DNA from: Nematostella vectensis
Lineage: Eukaryota > Cnidaria > Anthozoa > Actiniaria > Edwardsiidae
Direction of reading: 5' to 3'
Length of the DNA stretch: 64,000 nt
Assembly: GCF_932526225.1 (NCBI RefSeq)
Contig: NC_064036.1
Location: 14,689,181 to 14,753,180 of the forward strand
The translations under genes and the position numbers were made by a program. Under the pieces are notes generated by a model, which was not told where the DNA came from, ran no database searches, and saw nothing but the letters and a program-made list of their open reading frames with translations. Shown in pieces: positions 1-12,700 of this stretch (position 1 is its first letter; every line of letters starts with the position of its first letter).

Positions 1-3000
1 TTCTATGAGTTTATCCGTTATTGCGTTTAATGTAGTCTGTTTCTTTATCCGTCTCTCTTAGTACTGCTTGACGTCTTCTATGAGTTTATCCGTTATTGCG
101 TCTTCTGTTTCTTTATCCGTCTCTCTTAGTACTGCTTGACGTCTTCTATGAGTTTATCCGTTATTGCGTCTTCTGTTTCTTTATCCGTCTCTCTTAGTAC
201 TGATTGACGTCTTCTATGAGTTTATCCGTTATTGCGTATTCTGTTTCTTTATCCGTCTCTCTTAGTACTGATTGACGCCTTCTATGAGTTTATCCGTTCT
301 TGTGTCTTCTGTTTCTTTATCCGTCTCTCTTAGTACTGATTGACGCCTTCTATGAGTTTATCCGTTATTGTGTCTTCTGTTTCTTTATCCGTCTCTCTTA
401 GTACTGATTGACGTCTTCTATGAGTTTATCCGTTATTGCGTCTTCTGTTTCTTTATCCGTCTCTCTTAGTACTGATTGACGCCTTCTATAAGTTTATCCG
501 TTATTGCGTTTAATGTAGTCTGTTTCTTTATCCGTCTCTCTTAGTACGGATTGACGCCTTCTATGAGTTTATCCGTTATTGCGTCTTCTATTTCTTTATC
601 CGTCTCTCTTAGTACTGCTTGACGCCTTCTAAGGAGTTTATCCGTTATTGCGTATCCGTCTCTCTTAGTACTGCTTGACGCCTTCTATGAGTTTATCCGT
701 TATTGCGTCTTCTGTTTCTTTATCCGTCTCTCTTAGTACTGCTTGACGTCTTCTATGAGTTTATCCGTTATTGCGTCTTCTGTTTCTTTATCCGTCTCTC
801 TTAGTACTGATTGACGCCTTCTATGAGTTTATCCGTTCTTGTGTCTTCTGTTTCTTTATCCGTCTCTCTTAGTACTGATTGACGCCTTCTATGAGTTTAT
901 CCGTTATTGTGTCTTCTGTTTCTTTATCCGTCTCTCTTAGTACTGATTGACGTCTTCTATGAGTTTATCCGTTATTGCGTCTTCTGTTTCTTTATCCGTC
1001 TCTCTTAGTACTGATTGACGCCTTCTATAAGTTTATCCGTTATTGCGTTTAATGTAGTCTGTTTCTTTATCCGTCTCTCTTAGTACGGATTGACGCCTTC
1101 TATGAGTTTATCCGTTATTGCGTCTTCTATTTCTTTATCCGTCTCTCTTAGTACTGCTTGACGCCTTCTAAGGAGTTTATCCGTTATTGCGTATCCGTCT
1201 CTCTTAGTACTGATTGACGTCTTCTATGAGTTTATCCGTTATTGCGTCTTCTGTTTCTTTATCCGTCTCTCTTAGTACTGCTTGACGTCTTCTATGAGTT
1301 TATCCGTTATTGCGTCTTCTGTTTCTTTATCCGTCTCTCTTAGTACTGATTGACGTCTTCTATGAGTTTATCCGTTATTGCGTATTCTGTTTCTTTATCC
1401 GTCTCTCTTAGTACTGATTGACGCCTTCTATGAGTTTATCCGTTCTTGTGTCTTCTGTTTCTTTATCCGTCTCTCTTAGTACTGATTGACGCCTTCTATG
1501 AGTTTATCCGTTATTGTGTCTTCTGTTTCTTTATCCGTCTCTCTTAGTACTGATTGACGTCTTCTATGAGTTTATCCGTTATTGCGTCTTCTGTTTCTTT
1601 ATCCGTCTCTCTTAGTACTGATTGACGCCTTCTATAAGTTTATCCGTTATTGCGTTTAATGTAGTCTGTTTCTTTATCCGTCTCTCTTAGTACGGATTGA
1701 CGCCTTCTATGAGTTTATCCGTTATTGCGTCTTCTATTTCTTTATCCGTCTCTCTTAGTACTGCTTGACGCCTTCTAAGGAGTTTATCCGTTATTGCGTA
1801 TCCGTCTCTCTTAGTACTGCTTGACGCCTTCTATGAGTTTATCCGTTATTGTGTCTTCTGTTTCTTTATCCGTCTCTCTTAGTACTGAATGACGCCTTCT
1901 ATGAGTTTATCCGTTATTGTGTCTTCTGTTTCTTTATCCGTCTCTCTTAGTACTGATTGACGTCTTCTATGAGTTTATCCGTTATTGCGTCTTCTGTTTC
2001 TTTATCCGTCTCTCTTAGTACTGAATGACGCCTTCTATGAGTTTATCCGTTATTGTGTCTTCTGTTTCTTTATCCGTCTCTCTTAGTACTGATTGACGTC
2101 TTCTATGAGTTTATCCGTTATTGCGTCTTCTTTTTTTTATCCGTCTCTCTTAGTACTGATTGACGCCTTCTATGAGTTTATCCGTTATTGCGTTTAATGT
2201 AGTCTGTTTCTTTATCCGTCTCTCTTAGTACTGATTGACGCCTTCTATGAGTTTATCCGTTATTGTGTCTTCTGTTACTTTATCCGTCTCTCTTAGTACT
2301 GATTGACGCCTTCTATGAGTTTATCCGTTATTGTGTCTTCTGTTTCTTAATCTGTCTCTCTTAGTACTGATTGACGTCTTCTATGAGTTTATCCGTTATT
2401 GCGTCTTCTGTTTCTTTATCCGTCTCTCTTAGTACTGATTGACGCCTTCTATGAGTTTATCCGTTATTGTGTCTTCTGTTTCTTTATCCGTCTCTCTTAG
2501 TACTGCTTGACGCCTTCTAAGGAGTTTATCCGTTATTGCGTCTTCTGTTTCTTTATCCGTCTCTCTTAGTACTGATTGACGCCTTCTATGAGTTTATCCG
2601 TTATTGTGTCTTCTGTTTCTTTATCCGTCTCTCTTAGTACTGATTGACGTCTTCTATGAGTTTATCCGTTATTGCGTCTTCTGTTTCTTTATCCGTCTCT
2701 CTTAGTACTGATTGACGCCTTCTATGAGTTTATCCGTTATTGCGTTTAATGTAGTCTGTTTCTTTATCCGTTTCTCTTAGTACGGATTGACGCCTTCTAT
2801 GAGTTTATCCGTTATTGCGTCTTCTGTTTCTTTATCCGTCTCTCTTAGTACTGCTTGACGCCTTCTAAGGAGTTTATCCGTTATTGCGTATCCGTCTCTC
2901 TTAGTACTGCTTGACGCCTTCTATGAGTTTATCCGTTATTGCGTCTTCTGTTTCTTTATCCGTCTCTCTTAGTACTGAATGACGCCTTCTATGAGTTTAT

Positions 3001-3530
3001 CCGTTATTGTGTCTTCTGTTTCTTTATCCGTCTCTCTTAGTACTGATTGACGTCTTCTATGAGTTTATCCGTTATTGCGTCTTCTGTTTCTTTATCCGTC
3101 TCTCTTAGTACTGATTGACGCCTTCTATGAGTTTATCCGTTATTGCGTTTAATGTAGTCTGTTTCTTTATCCGTCTCTCTTAGTACTGATTGACGCCTTC
3201 TATGAGTTTATCCGTTATTGCGTCTTCCGTTTCTTTATCCGTCTCTCTTAGTACTGATTGACGTCTTCTATGAGTTTATCCGTTATTGCGTCTTCCCTTT
3301 CTTTATCCGTCTCTCTTAGTACTGATTGACGCCTTCTAAGGAGTTTATCCGTTATTGCGTTTAATGTAGTCTGTTTCCTTATTCGTCTCTCTTAGTACTG
3401 ATTGACGCCTTCTATGAGTTTATCCCTTATTGCGTCTTCTGTTTCTTTATCCGTCTCTCTTAGTACTGATTGACGTCTTCTATGAGTTTATCCGTTATTG
3501 CGTCTAGCGTCTTTATTGGTTTATTCATTT
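1..3530. repeat. 68-bp minisatellite array in a CFAP74 intron
   Basis: About 52 tandem copies of a unit of roughly 68 bp occupy the start of the window and continue off its left edge. Each unit has TTCTATGAGTTTATCCGTTA, a pyrimidine run, then CCGTCTCTCTTAGTACTG. Variants carrying TTTAATGTAG or a truncated GCGTATCCGTCTC recur at roughly 540-600 bp intervals (for example near 508, 1047 and 1649), so there is higher-order structure from block duplication. The pyrimidine run followed by TTAG looks like a 3' splice site, with TGATTGAC as a branch-site-like sequence. The array ends about 70 bp before the real acceptor of the first visible exon at 3602. No protein is supported in it. Confidence 0.95.
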
Positions 3531-3601
3531 TTCTTAGTACTGATTGGTTCCTTTTACGTCTCTAAATAGCGTCTAACATAGAATCTGTTCATCTTGTGCA
3601 G

Positions 3602-3720
3602 GATTTCGACGTTGGCAAGTCTTACCGCAAGAAAGTACTGCTGACAAACATATCGTACACACAGAACTTCTGTAAATACCTCGGCATGTCTCACGTCCTA
3701 AAGGACTTCATTGAAGTCGC
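3602..3720 (+). CDS. CFAP74: CFAP74 exon 1 of those visible
   Basis: The acceptor is CTTGTGCAG and the donor GTAAGT. It encodes a stretch with DFDVGKSYRKKVLLTNIS, an ASH-like start (DF.VG....K.V.LTN), and ends in phase 2. Upstream exons are outside the window. Confidence 0.85.
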
Positions 3721-6700
3721 GTAAGTTTGACATTGTATCTCCTATCAATAGGCCATTCCAGCTATAAGTTTGCGTGCGCATAACCATACAAACCTACCTC
3801 AACTACCAGGAAGCAGCGCGCGATTTTTTAAGTTTAGATCAAACAAAGCGCGTGCTGCATGACGGTAGTTGAGGTAGGTTCCCATGGCGAGTGAGCGCGC
3901 ATGCTAATAGCTGGAATGGTTTATTGGAAGTTAAGACTCAGGTGACTTTTTGGAAAGCAAACTTGCATGAACTTTGGCTCTTGGCAGCAAAATATATAAT
4001 ATTTCAGAAAGGGCTTATTTTACATTGAAATTAATTTTAATTTTGTTGCTCTCTCTTTGGCATGACGGCCGCATCCATTCTGTATTTATTTTGCCCTTGA
4101 GTTTGCCACTGAAAAAGTCATGTGACTAGTGCAAGTTGCCTATTAGCTGCTGGTAGAAATCGAATGATGAATAATTATTCACCCTACCAGGACCTTATGT
4201 GGAAAATAATAGCGTCGTGAATTTAGTTTATTGTTATTTCCAGGTTTGATCCACCTGGAGTCATGTCTGCAGGGCTGACCTGTGACTTCTCAGTCACTTT
4301 TAATCCTATGGTAAGTATGGTACACGGGCTCTAGGATACTTTTAATCCTATGGTAAGGATGATACACGGGCTCTAGGATACTTTTAATCCTATGGTAAGT
4401 ATGGTACACGGGCTCTAGGATACTTTTAATCCTATGGTAAGGATGGTAAACGGGCTCTAGGATACTTTTAATCCTATGGTGAGTATGGTACACGGGCTCT
4501 AGGATACCTTTAATCCTATGGTAAGTATGGTACACGGGCTCTAGGATACTTTTAATCCTATGGTAAGGATGGTAAACGGGCTCTAGGATACTTTTAATCC
4601 TATGGCAAGTATGGTACACATGCTCTAGGATACTTTTAATCCTATGGCAAGTATGGTACACGGGCTCTAGGATAGTATTAATCCTATGGTAGGCATGGTG
4701 TTTTTTGTACACGGGCTATAGGATAGTTTACTCCAAAGTGATGTCCAATTCCTTGTTAGTGTTGAATAAACCACGTATTCCGTATTCCGTATACGCCTTG
4801 TTTTCGCCTCTCCAGTGACCTCTGTCCCGGCGCGTTAACCGCTTTCAAACAACGCGCTATTTAAACGCCGCCTGGCAAAAGACTTACTCGCGCTCCTTGG
4901 GCTCGACCTAGTCATTTACCATGCAGCTGCGGTTAAATAGCGCTTTGAGCCAACATTTCAGTACCATAAATGTGTCTAACTCTCATATTCAATGCCTGGT
5001 GACATAACGATTCTAGTTAAAAATGTCAAAGTATCAATTTATTAGTTTTTTTTTATTGTGCTATTTTTTTCTCAGCTGAACGAGAACCTCGAAGGCCAGA
5101 TTGACTTCCTGGCTCAAACTGGACCTTTCTCTGTGCCCATCAAGTGCATGACCAAGAAGTGCCAGGTAGGTAGGTCGGGTCACCCCTTCCTTCCTGGAAA
5201 ACTCAGTAGAGTTACCATATACATTTTGAGTCATAGTAGAAACATATTGCTATGATATATCAGATAAAAATATTGGTTTAAGACATTCCTTTCGACCAAC
5301 AAGGCTTGAAAGTCATAGTCATGATGATAAAAACCTTGCATGACCAGAGAATACCCGGTCAAAATCCAGAATCTAGAAGTCCCCCCTCGTACATGAAATA
5401 GAGTCACTATAGCACATTAATGCATGGCCAGAAATCTAACGGTAAAATCCCTCAACGGTGCAACTGCCCTTTAACCCAATATTTAGACATATCTGTAACC
5501 CTATATTAAAACACATATATTGCCCTATAAATAGACACATCTGAAACCCTGTTTTTAGGCACATCTGTAGCCCTGTTATTACTAAAAACTGTATTAGTCC
5601 TGTATTGAGACAATTCTGCTTAACCTCTGGACCAAGTAAAACGACCGCTTTTTGGGGCTGGCCACTTGATAGAGGTGTCCAAATAGAGTATTCTGGCATG
5701 GAGCTTGAAAAAGCTTCATGATTTAGTAAAAAAAAAAAGCAAATCTAATTGGGAATTTGTGTGGCATTCCAAGAAGTGGAATACTTCACGATAGTCATGA
5801 TAATGACGAAGGAAGAAATACCAGGTGATAACAAGGAAACTTGGCACTCGTGCCATCATTGTCATTATGTTGATGACGAACTTCATTGTGTTCAGCCCTC
5901 AGTTAGCTACTAGTTGATGTAGTAGAAGTAGATTTCGGAAGTCAATCATTTGGACATCCATTGCGTATCATGATAACAATTAATTGTGTTGCTCTCAGTT
6001 GCCATTTGAAGTAGTAGAAGTGGATTTCCGGAGTCAATAAATTAGACACCCAGGGCCTATCATAATAATGACATTGATATAACAGTGAATGATAACAATG
6101 AGTTTTGTTGCTCTCAGTTGTCAGTTGATGCGGTAGAAGTGGATTTCGGGAGTCAGGTCGTTGGGGAGACGCGGAAGAAGGTTGTTGTTCTCACCAACAG
6201 TGGCGCACTTGGAACAGAATTCGAATTCCTGAAAATTACAGGTAACCAGTCATCATCTGTCTATCATTATTATATCACCTGCTTTGAATGTCTCCTAGTA
6301 TCCCTGTAGGAAAGGGCCGAAAGCTTAAATATCAAGCCATTGGTAACCACGTTCCAAATCTCGATACTTATATTCTTATTATTACAAAAAGTCGAGAAAA
6401 ACGTTTTCTTTTTATATGTTTCTTTTATTTTTTGAGAAATAGTTAGTATAAGTCCTTCACAATGGAATGGCTTCCTCTTCTCTTTCGTGTCTTTTGAATA
6501 TTACACATCCATCCCCACATCCTACCCTCCCACAGTTCACCTAAAATTCCCAATTACCTTGTCTTTATCCCTCTTTTTCAGGTCTAGACAGATCAGATGT
6601 CACTTCGGAATTATCCAGTATTGGCGGCATGGTATTAACATTCCCTCCTTTCTTTCTATCATAATTTTGATATTGTTATTTACAAAGACTTTTCCTGATC

Positions 6701-9700
6701 CAGACCAATCCTGACGAAACTGAGGGCGAGGCTGCTGAACAGCCATCAGATGGACCTGTTGGTGATGGCCCTCAAGAAGCTAGTGTCACCGATGCTACCA
6801 TAGGTGGGCCATATATGATATATTGTCATTCCGACTTTCACTCAACGCAACTGAGATATTTAATCCTCTACAACTATGCTTTGTGTACCCGAGGCTACTT
6901 TCATCTGTTCGACAATATTTGAAAATAACCATCTATTCCAACAATAACTTAACGATATTTGGGTGAAAGTAGATGCTTTTTTTGGGATTCTGTATGTTTC
7001 GGGGGCATAAGAAGGCGGCGTGATTAACACTTTATTTCAACGTTTGGTCAATTCGAAAATGCTTTTATTTCTAGTGCGTTTAACAAGTAAATTAACTTGC
7101 AGTAACTTTGTAGTATGCTTAAATGACCAGACATCTATTACGCTTCCTATGTAAAAAATTATATTACGTCCGCCCTTGAAATAGGCTCGCCGATGTTTAG
7201 GTACTTTTTAACTTCGCCCATTACCTTTAAATTTCGCCCATTACCTTTAAATTTATCTTAAATTTGTGTATAATCTAGACAAGGAGGGAGAGCGGGGCGA
7301 TACTCCAGCTGTAGAGGCTGCCCCGGGTACTATGGTAACTTTTGACGAGCCGCCTGGCTCTAATGATACGCCAGATCAGCAAGAAGAGGCGGAGGCTCAG
7401 CCGGACGAGTCGGGCCCTGTAGCCATGGGCTCTCCTGTCCCTACTGAAGTCACCGTGATGGAGGGGCTAAGAGTGGGCAAGGTAAGCTTGGATAGCGTTA
7501 GAGGCTGGGGGGGTGGGGAGGGGAAGTGCGTACACTAAGGGAGGCGGCCGGGAGGGGGGGGAGGGGAGCTGGTACAACGTTAGCTCCTGTCACGGTTGCA
7601 TTGCCCCAAGCGTGTCGTCTGGAAAAAAAAAACTACAAATTAAAATACTACAAATTACTTACTTTACTAGCTTTTGCACAGAAGTTCGCCGGAAGCTTCA
7701 GCTTTCGCATCCAAGCTCGCCTGTTTCTGCACCGACTTACTATTTCTAGCTTGCACAGAAAATCGCCGGAAGGTTCAGCTTCGGCATCTAAGCTCGCCTG
7801 TTTCTGCACCAACTTACTATTTCTAGCTTGCACAGAAAATCGCCGGAAGGTTTGGCTTTGGCATCTAAGCTCGCCTGTTTCTGCACCAACTTACTATAAC
7901 TAGCTTGCACAAAAATTCGCCGGAAGGTTTAACTTTGGCATCTAAGCTCGCCTGTTTCTGCACCAACTTACTATTTCTAGCTTGCACAGAAAATCGCCGG
8001 AAGGTTCAGCTTTGGCATCTAAGTTCGCCTATTTCTGCACCAACTTACTATTTCTAGCTTGCACAGAAAATCGCCGAAAGGTTTGGCTTTGGCATCTAAG
8101 CTCGCCTGTTTCTGCACCAACTTACTATAACTAGCTTGCACAAAAATTCGCCGGAAGGTTTAGCTTTGGCATCTAAGCTCGCCTGTTTCTGCACCAACTT
8201 ACTATTTCCAGCTTGCACAGAAAATCGCCGGAAGGTTCAGCATTGCAATCTAAGCTCGCCTGTTTCTGCACCAACTTACTATTTTTAGCTTGCACAGAAG
8301 ATCGCTGGAAGGTTCAGCTTTGGCATCTAAGCTCGCCTGTTTCTGCACCAACTTACTATTTCTAGCTTGCACAAAAATTCGCCGGAAGGTTTAGCTTTGG
8401 CATCTAAGCTCAACTGTTTCTGCACCGACTTACTGTTTCTAGCTTGCACATAAAATCGCCGGAAGGTTTAGCATTGCCATCTAAGCTCGCCTGTTTCTGC
8501 ACCGGCTTACTATTACTAGCTTACACAGAAGACCGCTGGAAGCTTCAGCTTTTTCATCCAAGCTCGCTTGTTTCAGCACCGACTTACTATTACTAGCTTG
8601 CACAGAAGATCGCTGGAAGGTTCAGCTTTTGCATCCTAGCTCGCTTGTTTCAGCACCGACTTAATATTACTAGCTTGCACAGAAGATCGCTGGAAGGTTA
8701 AGCTTTCGCATTCAAGCTCGCCTGTTTCTGCACCGACTTACTATTTCTAGCTTGCACAGAAAATCGCCGGAAGGTTCAGCTTTGGCATCTAAGCTCGCCT
8801 GTTTCTGCACCGATTTACTATTTCTAGCTTGCACAGAAAACCGCCGGAAGGTTCAACTTTGGCATCTAAGCTCGCCTGTTTCTGCACCGACTTACTTTTT
8901 CTAGCTTGCACAGAAAATCGCCGGAAGGTTAACAGCTTTGGCATCTAAGCTGGATGTTTCTGCACCAACTTACTATTTCTATCTTGCACTGAAAATCGCC
9001 GGAAGGTTCAGCTTTGGCATCTAAGCTCGCCTGTTTCTGCACCGACTTATTATTTCTAGCTTGCACAAAAATTCGCCGGAAGGTTTAGCTTTGGCATCTA
9101 AGCTGAACTGTTTCTGCACCGACTTACTATTTCTAGCTTGCACAGAAAATCGCCGGAAGGTTAACAGCTTTGGCATCTAAGCTGGATGTTTCTGCACCGC
9201 CTTACTATTTCTAGCTTGCACACAAAATCACCGGAAGGTTCAGCTTTGGCATCTAAGCTCGCCTGTTTCTGCACCGACTTACTATTTCTAGCTTGCACAG
9301 AAAATTGCCGAAAGGTTCAGCTTTGGCATCTAAGCTCGCCTGTTTCTGCACCGACTTATTATTTCTAGCTTGCACAAAAATTTGCCGGAAGGTTTAGCTT
9401 TGGCATCTAAGCTGAACTGTTTCTGCACCGACTTACTATTTCTAGCTTGCACAGAAAATCGCCGGAAGGTTTAGCTTTGGCATCTAAGCTCGCCTGTTTC
9501 TGCACCGATTTACTATTTCTAGCTTGCACAGAAAACCGCCGGAAGGTTCAACTTTGGCATCTAAGCTCGCCTGTTTCTGCACCGACTTACTTTTTCTAGC
9601 TTGCACAGAAAATCGCCGGAAGGTTAACAGCTTTGGCATCTAAGCTGGATGTTTCTGCACCAACTTACTATTTCTATCTAGCACTGAAAATCGCCGGAAG

Positions 9701-12700
9701 GTTCAGCTTTGGCATCTAAGCTCGCCTGTTTCTGCACCGACTTACTATTTCTAGCTTGCACATAAAATCGCCGGAAGGTTTAGCATTGCCATCTAAGCTC
9801 GCCTTTTTCTGCACCGGCTTACTATTACTAGCTTACACAGAAGACCGCTGGAAGCTTCAGCTTTTTCATCCAAGCTCGCTTGTTTCAGCACCGACTTACT
9901 ATCACTAGCTTGCACAAAAGATCGCTGGAAGGTTTAGCTTTTGCATCCAAGCTCGCCTGCTTCTGCACCGACTTACTATTACTAGCTTTTGCACAGAAGA
10001 TCGCTGAAAGCTTCAGCTTTTGCATCCTAGCCCGCTTGTTTCTGCACCGCCTTACTATTTCTAGCTTGCACACAAAATCACAGGAAGGTTCAGCTTTGGC
10101 ATCTAAGCTCCCCTGTTTCTGCATCGACTTACTATTTCTAGCTTGCACAGAAAATTGCCGGAAGGTTCAGCTTTGGCATGTAAGCTCGCCTGTTTCTGCA
10201 CCGATTTACTATTTCTAGCTTGCACAAAAATTCGCCGTAAAGTTTAGCTTTGGCATCTAAGCTGAACTGTTTCTGCACCGACTTAATATTTCTAGCTTGC
10301 ACAGAAAATCGCCGGAAGGTTAACAGCTTTGGCATCTAAGCTGGGCTGTTTCTGCACCAACTTACTATTTCTAGCTTGCACTGAAAATCGCCGGAAGGTT
10401 CAGCTTTGGCATCTAAGCTCGCCTGTTTCTGCACCGACTTACTTTTTCTAGCTTGCACAGATCACCGGAAGGTTCAGCTTTGGCATCTAAGCTCGCCTGT
10501 TTCTGCACCGCTTCACTATTTCTAGCTTGCACAGAAGATCACCGGAAGGTTCAGCTTTGGCATCCAAGCTCTCCTGTTTGTGTACCGGCTCATTCTTAAT
10601 TCATCAGAAGGTTATGCTGGGCGTGCATGGTAAACTCGAAGCCCCAGGATTGCTCCGATTCCTAGCGACGCTAAATTGTATTATCTGTGCTGTGTCATGC
10701 AGGTGGTGTCCGGCAGCATCGCACCTTTCAGCACTGTTCAGTTAGAGGTCGTGTTTGCGCCGGTCAAGTCTGGTAGCACCATGGCGGACTTCGAGATCTC
10801 ATTTTCGGATCCTCTGTCTCCTCCGGTAAGACTTCAGTAAGAAAGATTGTCTGGCGGGGGTTCAGCTGATAGTAGTAGTAATAGTGATGGGTTGCAGTGG
10901 CTGCTGAAATGGTGACCGCTATTTGTTATAGTGATTGTGTGTTGTGGCTATAAGAATGGTGATGATAGTGGAAGTAGTGGTGGATGATACTTAACCATAA
11001 TGGCGAAGGTAATTTCGTGGTGACAATAGTACTTTTGTGGTTGGAGTGGCTACTTTGACAACATTGACTATAGCTTTGTTGTTGAGGTCGATGGTATTCA
11101 ACAAGATGATGATGATGATGATGATTTTGATTATCTTAACTATGATAATGATTACGACGATATCTAGATAATGCTGCGAGGTCGTGGTAATGGTATAGAT
11201 GTACCAGTGTGGGTGGAGCGAGAACTGGTCGATCTCAAGATTTGCATGTATGACCGACTCTACCAAGACGCGATTCTCGTGCATAACAGGTACATAAGAA
11301 TATTGTCTCAAACTTCTTTCAATGTTACTCTTAACCTCTCTCGCCTTTACCTTATACCTTTTACCTTTTTCTACATTTGCGACATAACCCCTATCTACCA
11401 CACTAGCCTAATATCACCATCATGCACTACCGTGCACCCCTCATCACCTTTAGCATAGACAAACCCTGACCCTTGCCTTTCATTCTGATCTTTAACCACA
11501 CCTCACCCTCACAGTACCTTTTTACTCAACAATACATCTTTTCCTTTCCTTTTTTCCTAAACCACAGCCTCATCCCTACCTTCACATCTAACCTCATTTG
11601 TACTCCGCTCACCGACAAACCCTCGCCCTTCCCTTTCCTTCTTTACCTGCACTTTACCCTACCCTGTTACCTTCTTACTCAACAATACACCTTCATCCTT
11701 TCCTTTCTTTCTAGACCATAGCCGCACCTTTACCATCACCCCCTACCTTCACATTTAACCTCATTTGGACCCCGCTCGCCGACAAACCCTCGCCCTTCCC
11801 TTTCCTTCTTTACCTCCCTCACCCTTACTTGTACCTTCTTACTCAAGAAAACACCTTCATCTTTTCTTCCTTTCTAAACCATACCTTCACCTTAACACTC
11901 ATATTCAATTGTACATGCGCCAACCTACCCTTGCACCTTTTCATTTCTCCTCAACCTTGAGATTTTCTGGCCCCTCTTCTTCACGAAAAATACATTAGTC
12001 TCCATTTTCTAAATCTCCTCACGATGATTATTGCCATTTCTACTAAGGGCAACATCCGCGTTGCGCCTAAAGTTCGAGGTTTGCAAAGAATTGCGCAATC
12101 ACCTTGAGCTGCTCCCCAAGATGGCGTACATCCAGGCCGGCTCGCAGTTCTCAGCCCAGCTAAAGTTCCTACCAAGGTATATTCATCATCGGTGTTCGTA
12201 AAGAATCAACGTTTATGTCTTTGAATGCCTTTATGAGAGACCTTTGTACCACTATGCGTCTTGCGTATCAGCAATTAAAGACCATTGACATCTTTATCTG
12301 TATACTATATTTTTGGGGGGTGTTTGTTGGGGACCGGCATACAAATCTTGCGTCAAATATGTAACCACCTAGAAGAGCATTATTACACACCGTCAACGCT
12401 TATTACCATTGGCGTGCATCTTTAACAACACACCTGATCCTTATAAAAAAATCAGGAGCGTGTGTGTAACCACCTAGAGGAGCTAGTATTGACTACTGGT
12501 CAAATTATTATGTTGTGCGTATCTGCATCTAGTCGTTAACTCCCTAGTTGAGTGGCTCAATAGAATCTTTATAACAATAAAGTTTGATATAATCTATAAT
12601 GGTGCGCTCTTGTGGTGCCCTTGCAGGCTGTCCCTCCTTGAAGACTGCAAGGAGTATTTTGACCCTGAGACCGGCGTGCTGGATGCGCCCATGGTTATCA

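Noticed and set aside
1-3530. CRISPR-like array
   Set aside because: Units are contiguous repeats with no unique spacers and lie in eukaryotic intron DNA.
4290-4712. 140-residue minus-strand open frame with a repeating YHRIKSILEPVYH-like unit
   Set aside because: It is the antisense of the 42-bp donor array in the intron. The repeating peptide follows from a unit length near a multiple of three; no promoter or conserved domain.
7513-10335. Several overlapping open frames rich in SKLACFCT or QARNSK peptides
   Set aside because: They are translations of the 77-bp minisatellite on both strands.
11457-11990. Open frames rich in Phe/Pro/Ser/Leu as a membrane protein
   Set aside because: They come from a pyrimidine-rich triplicated intron repeat directly before exon 10.
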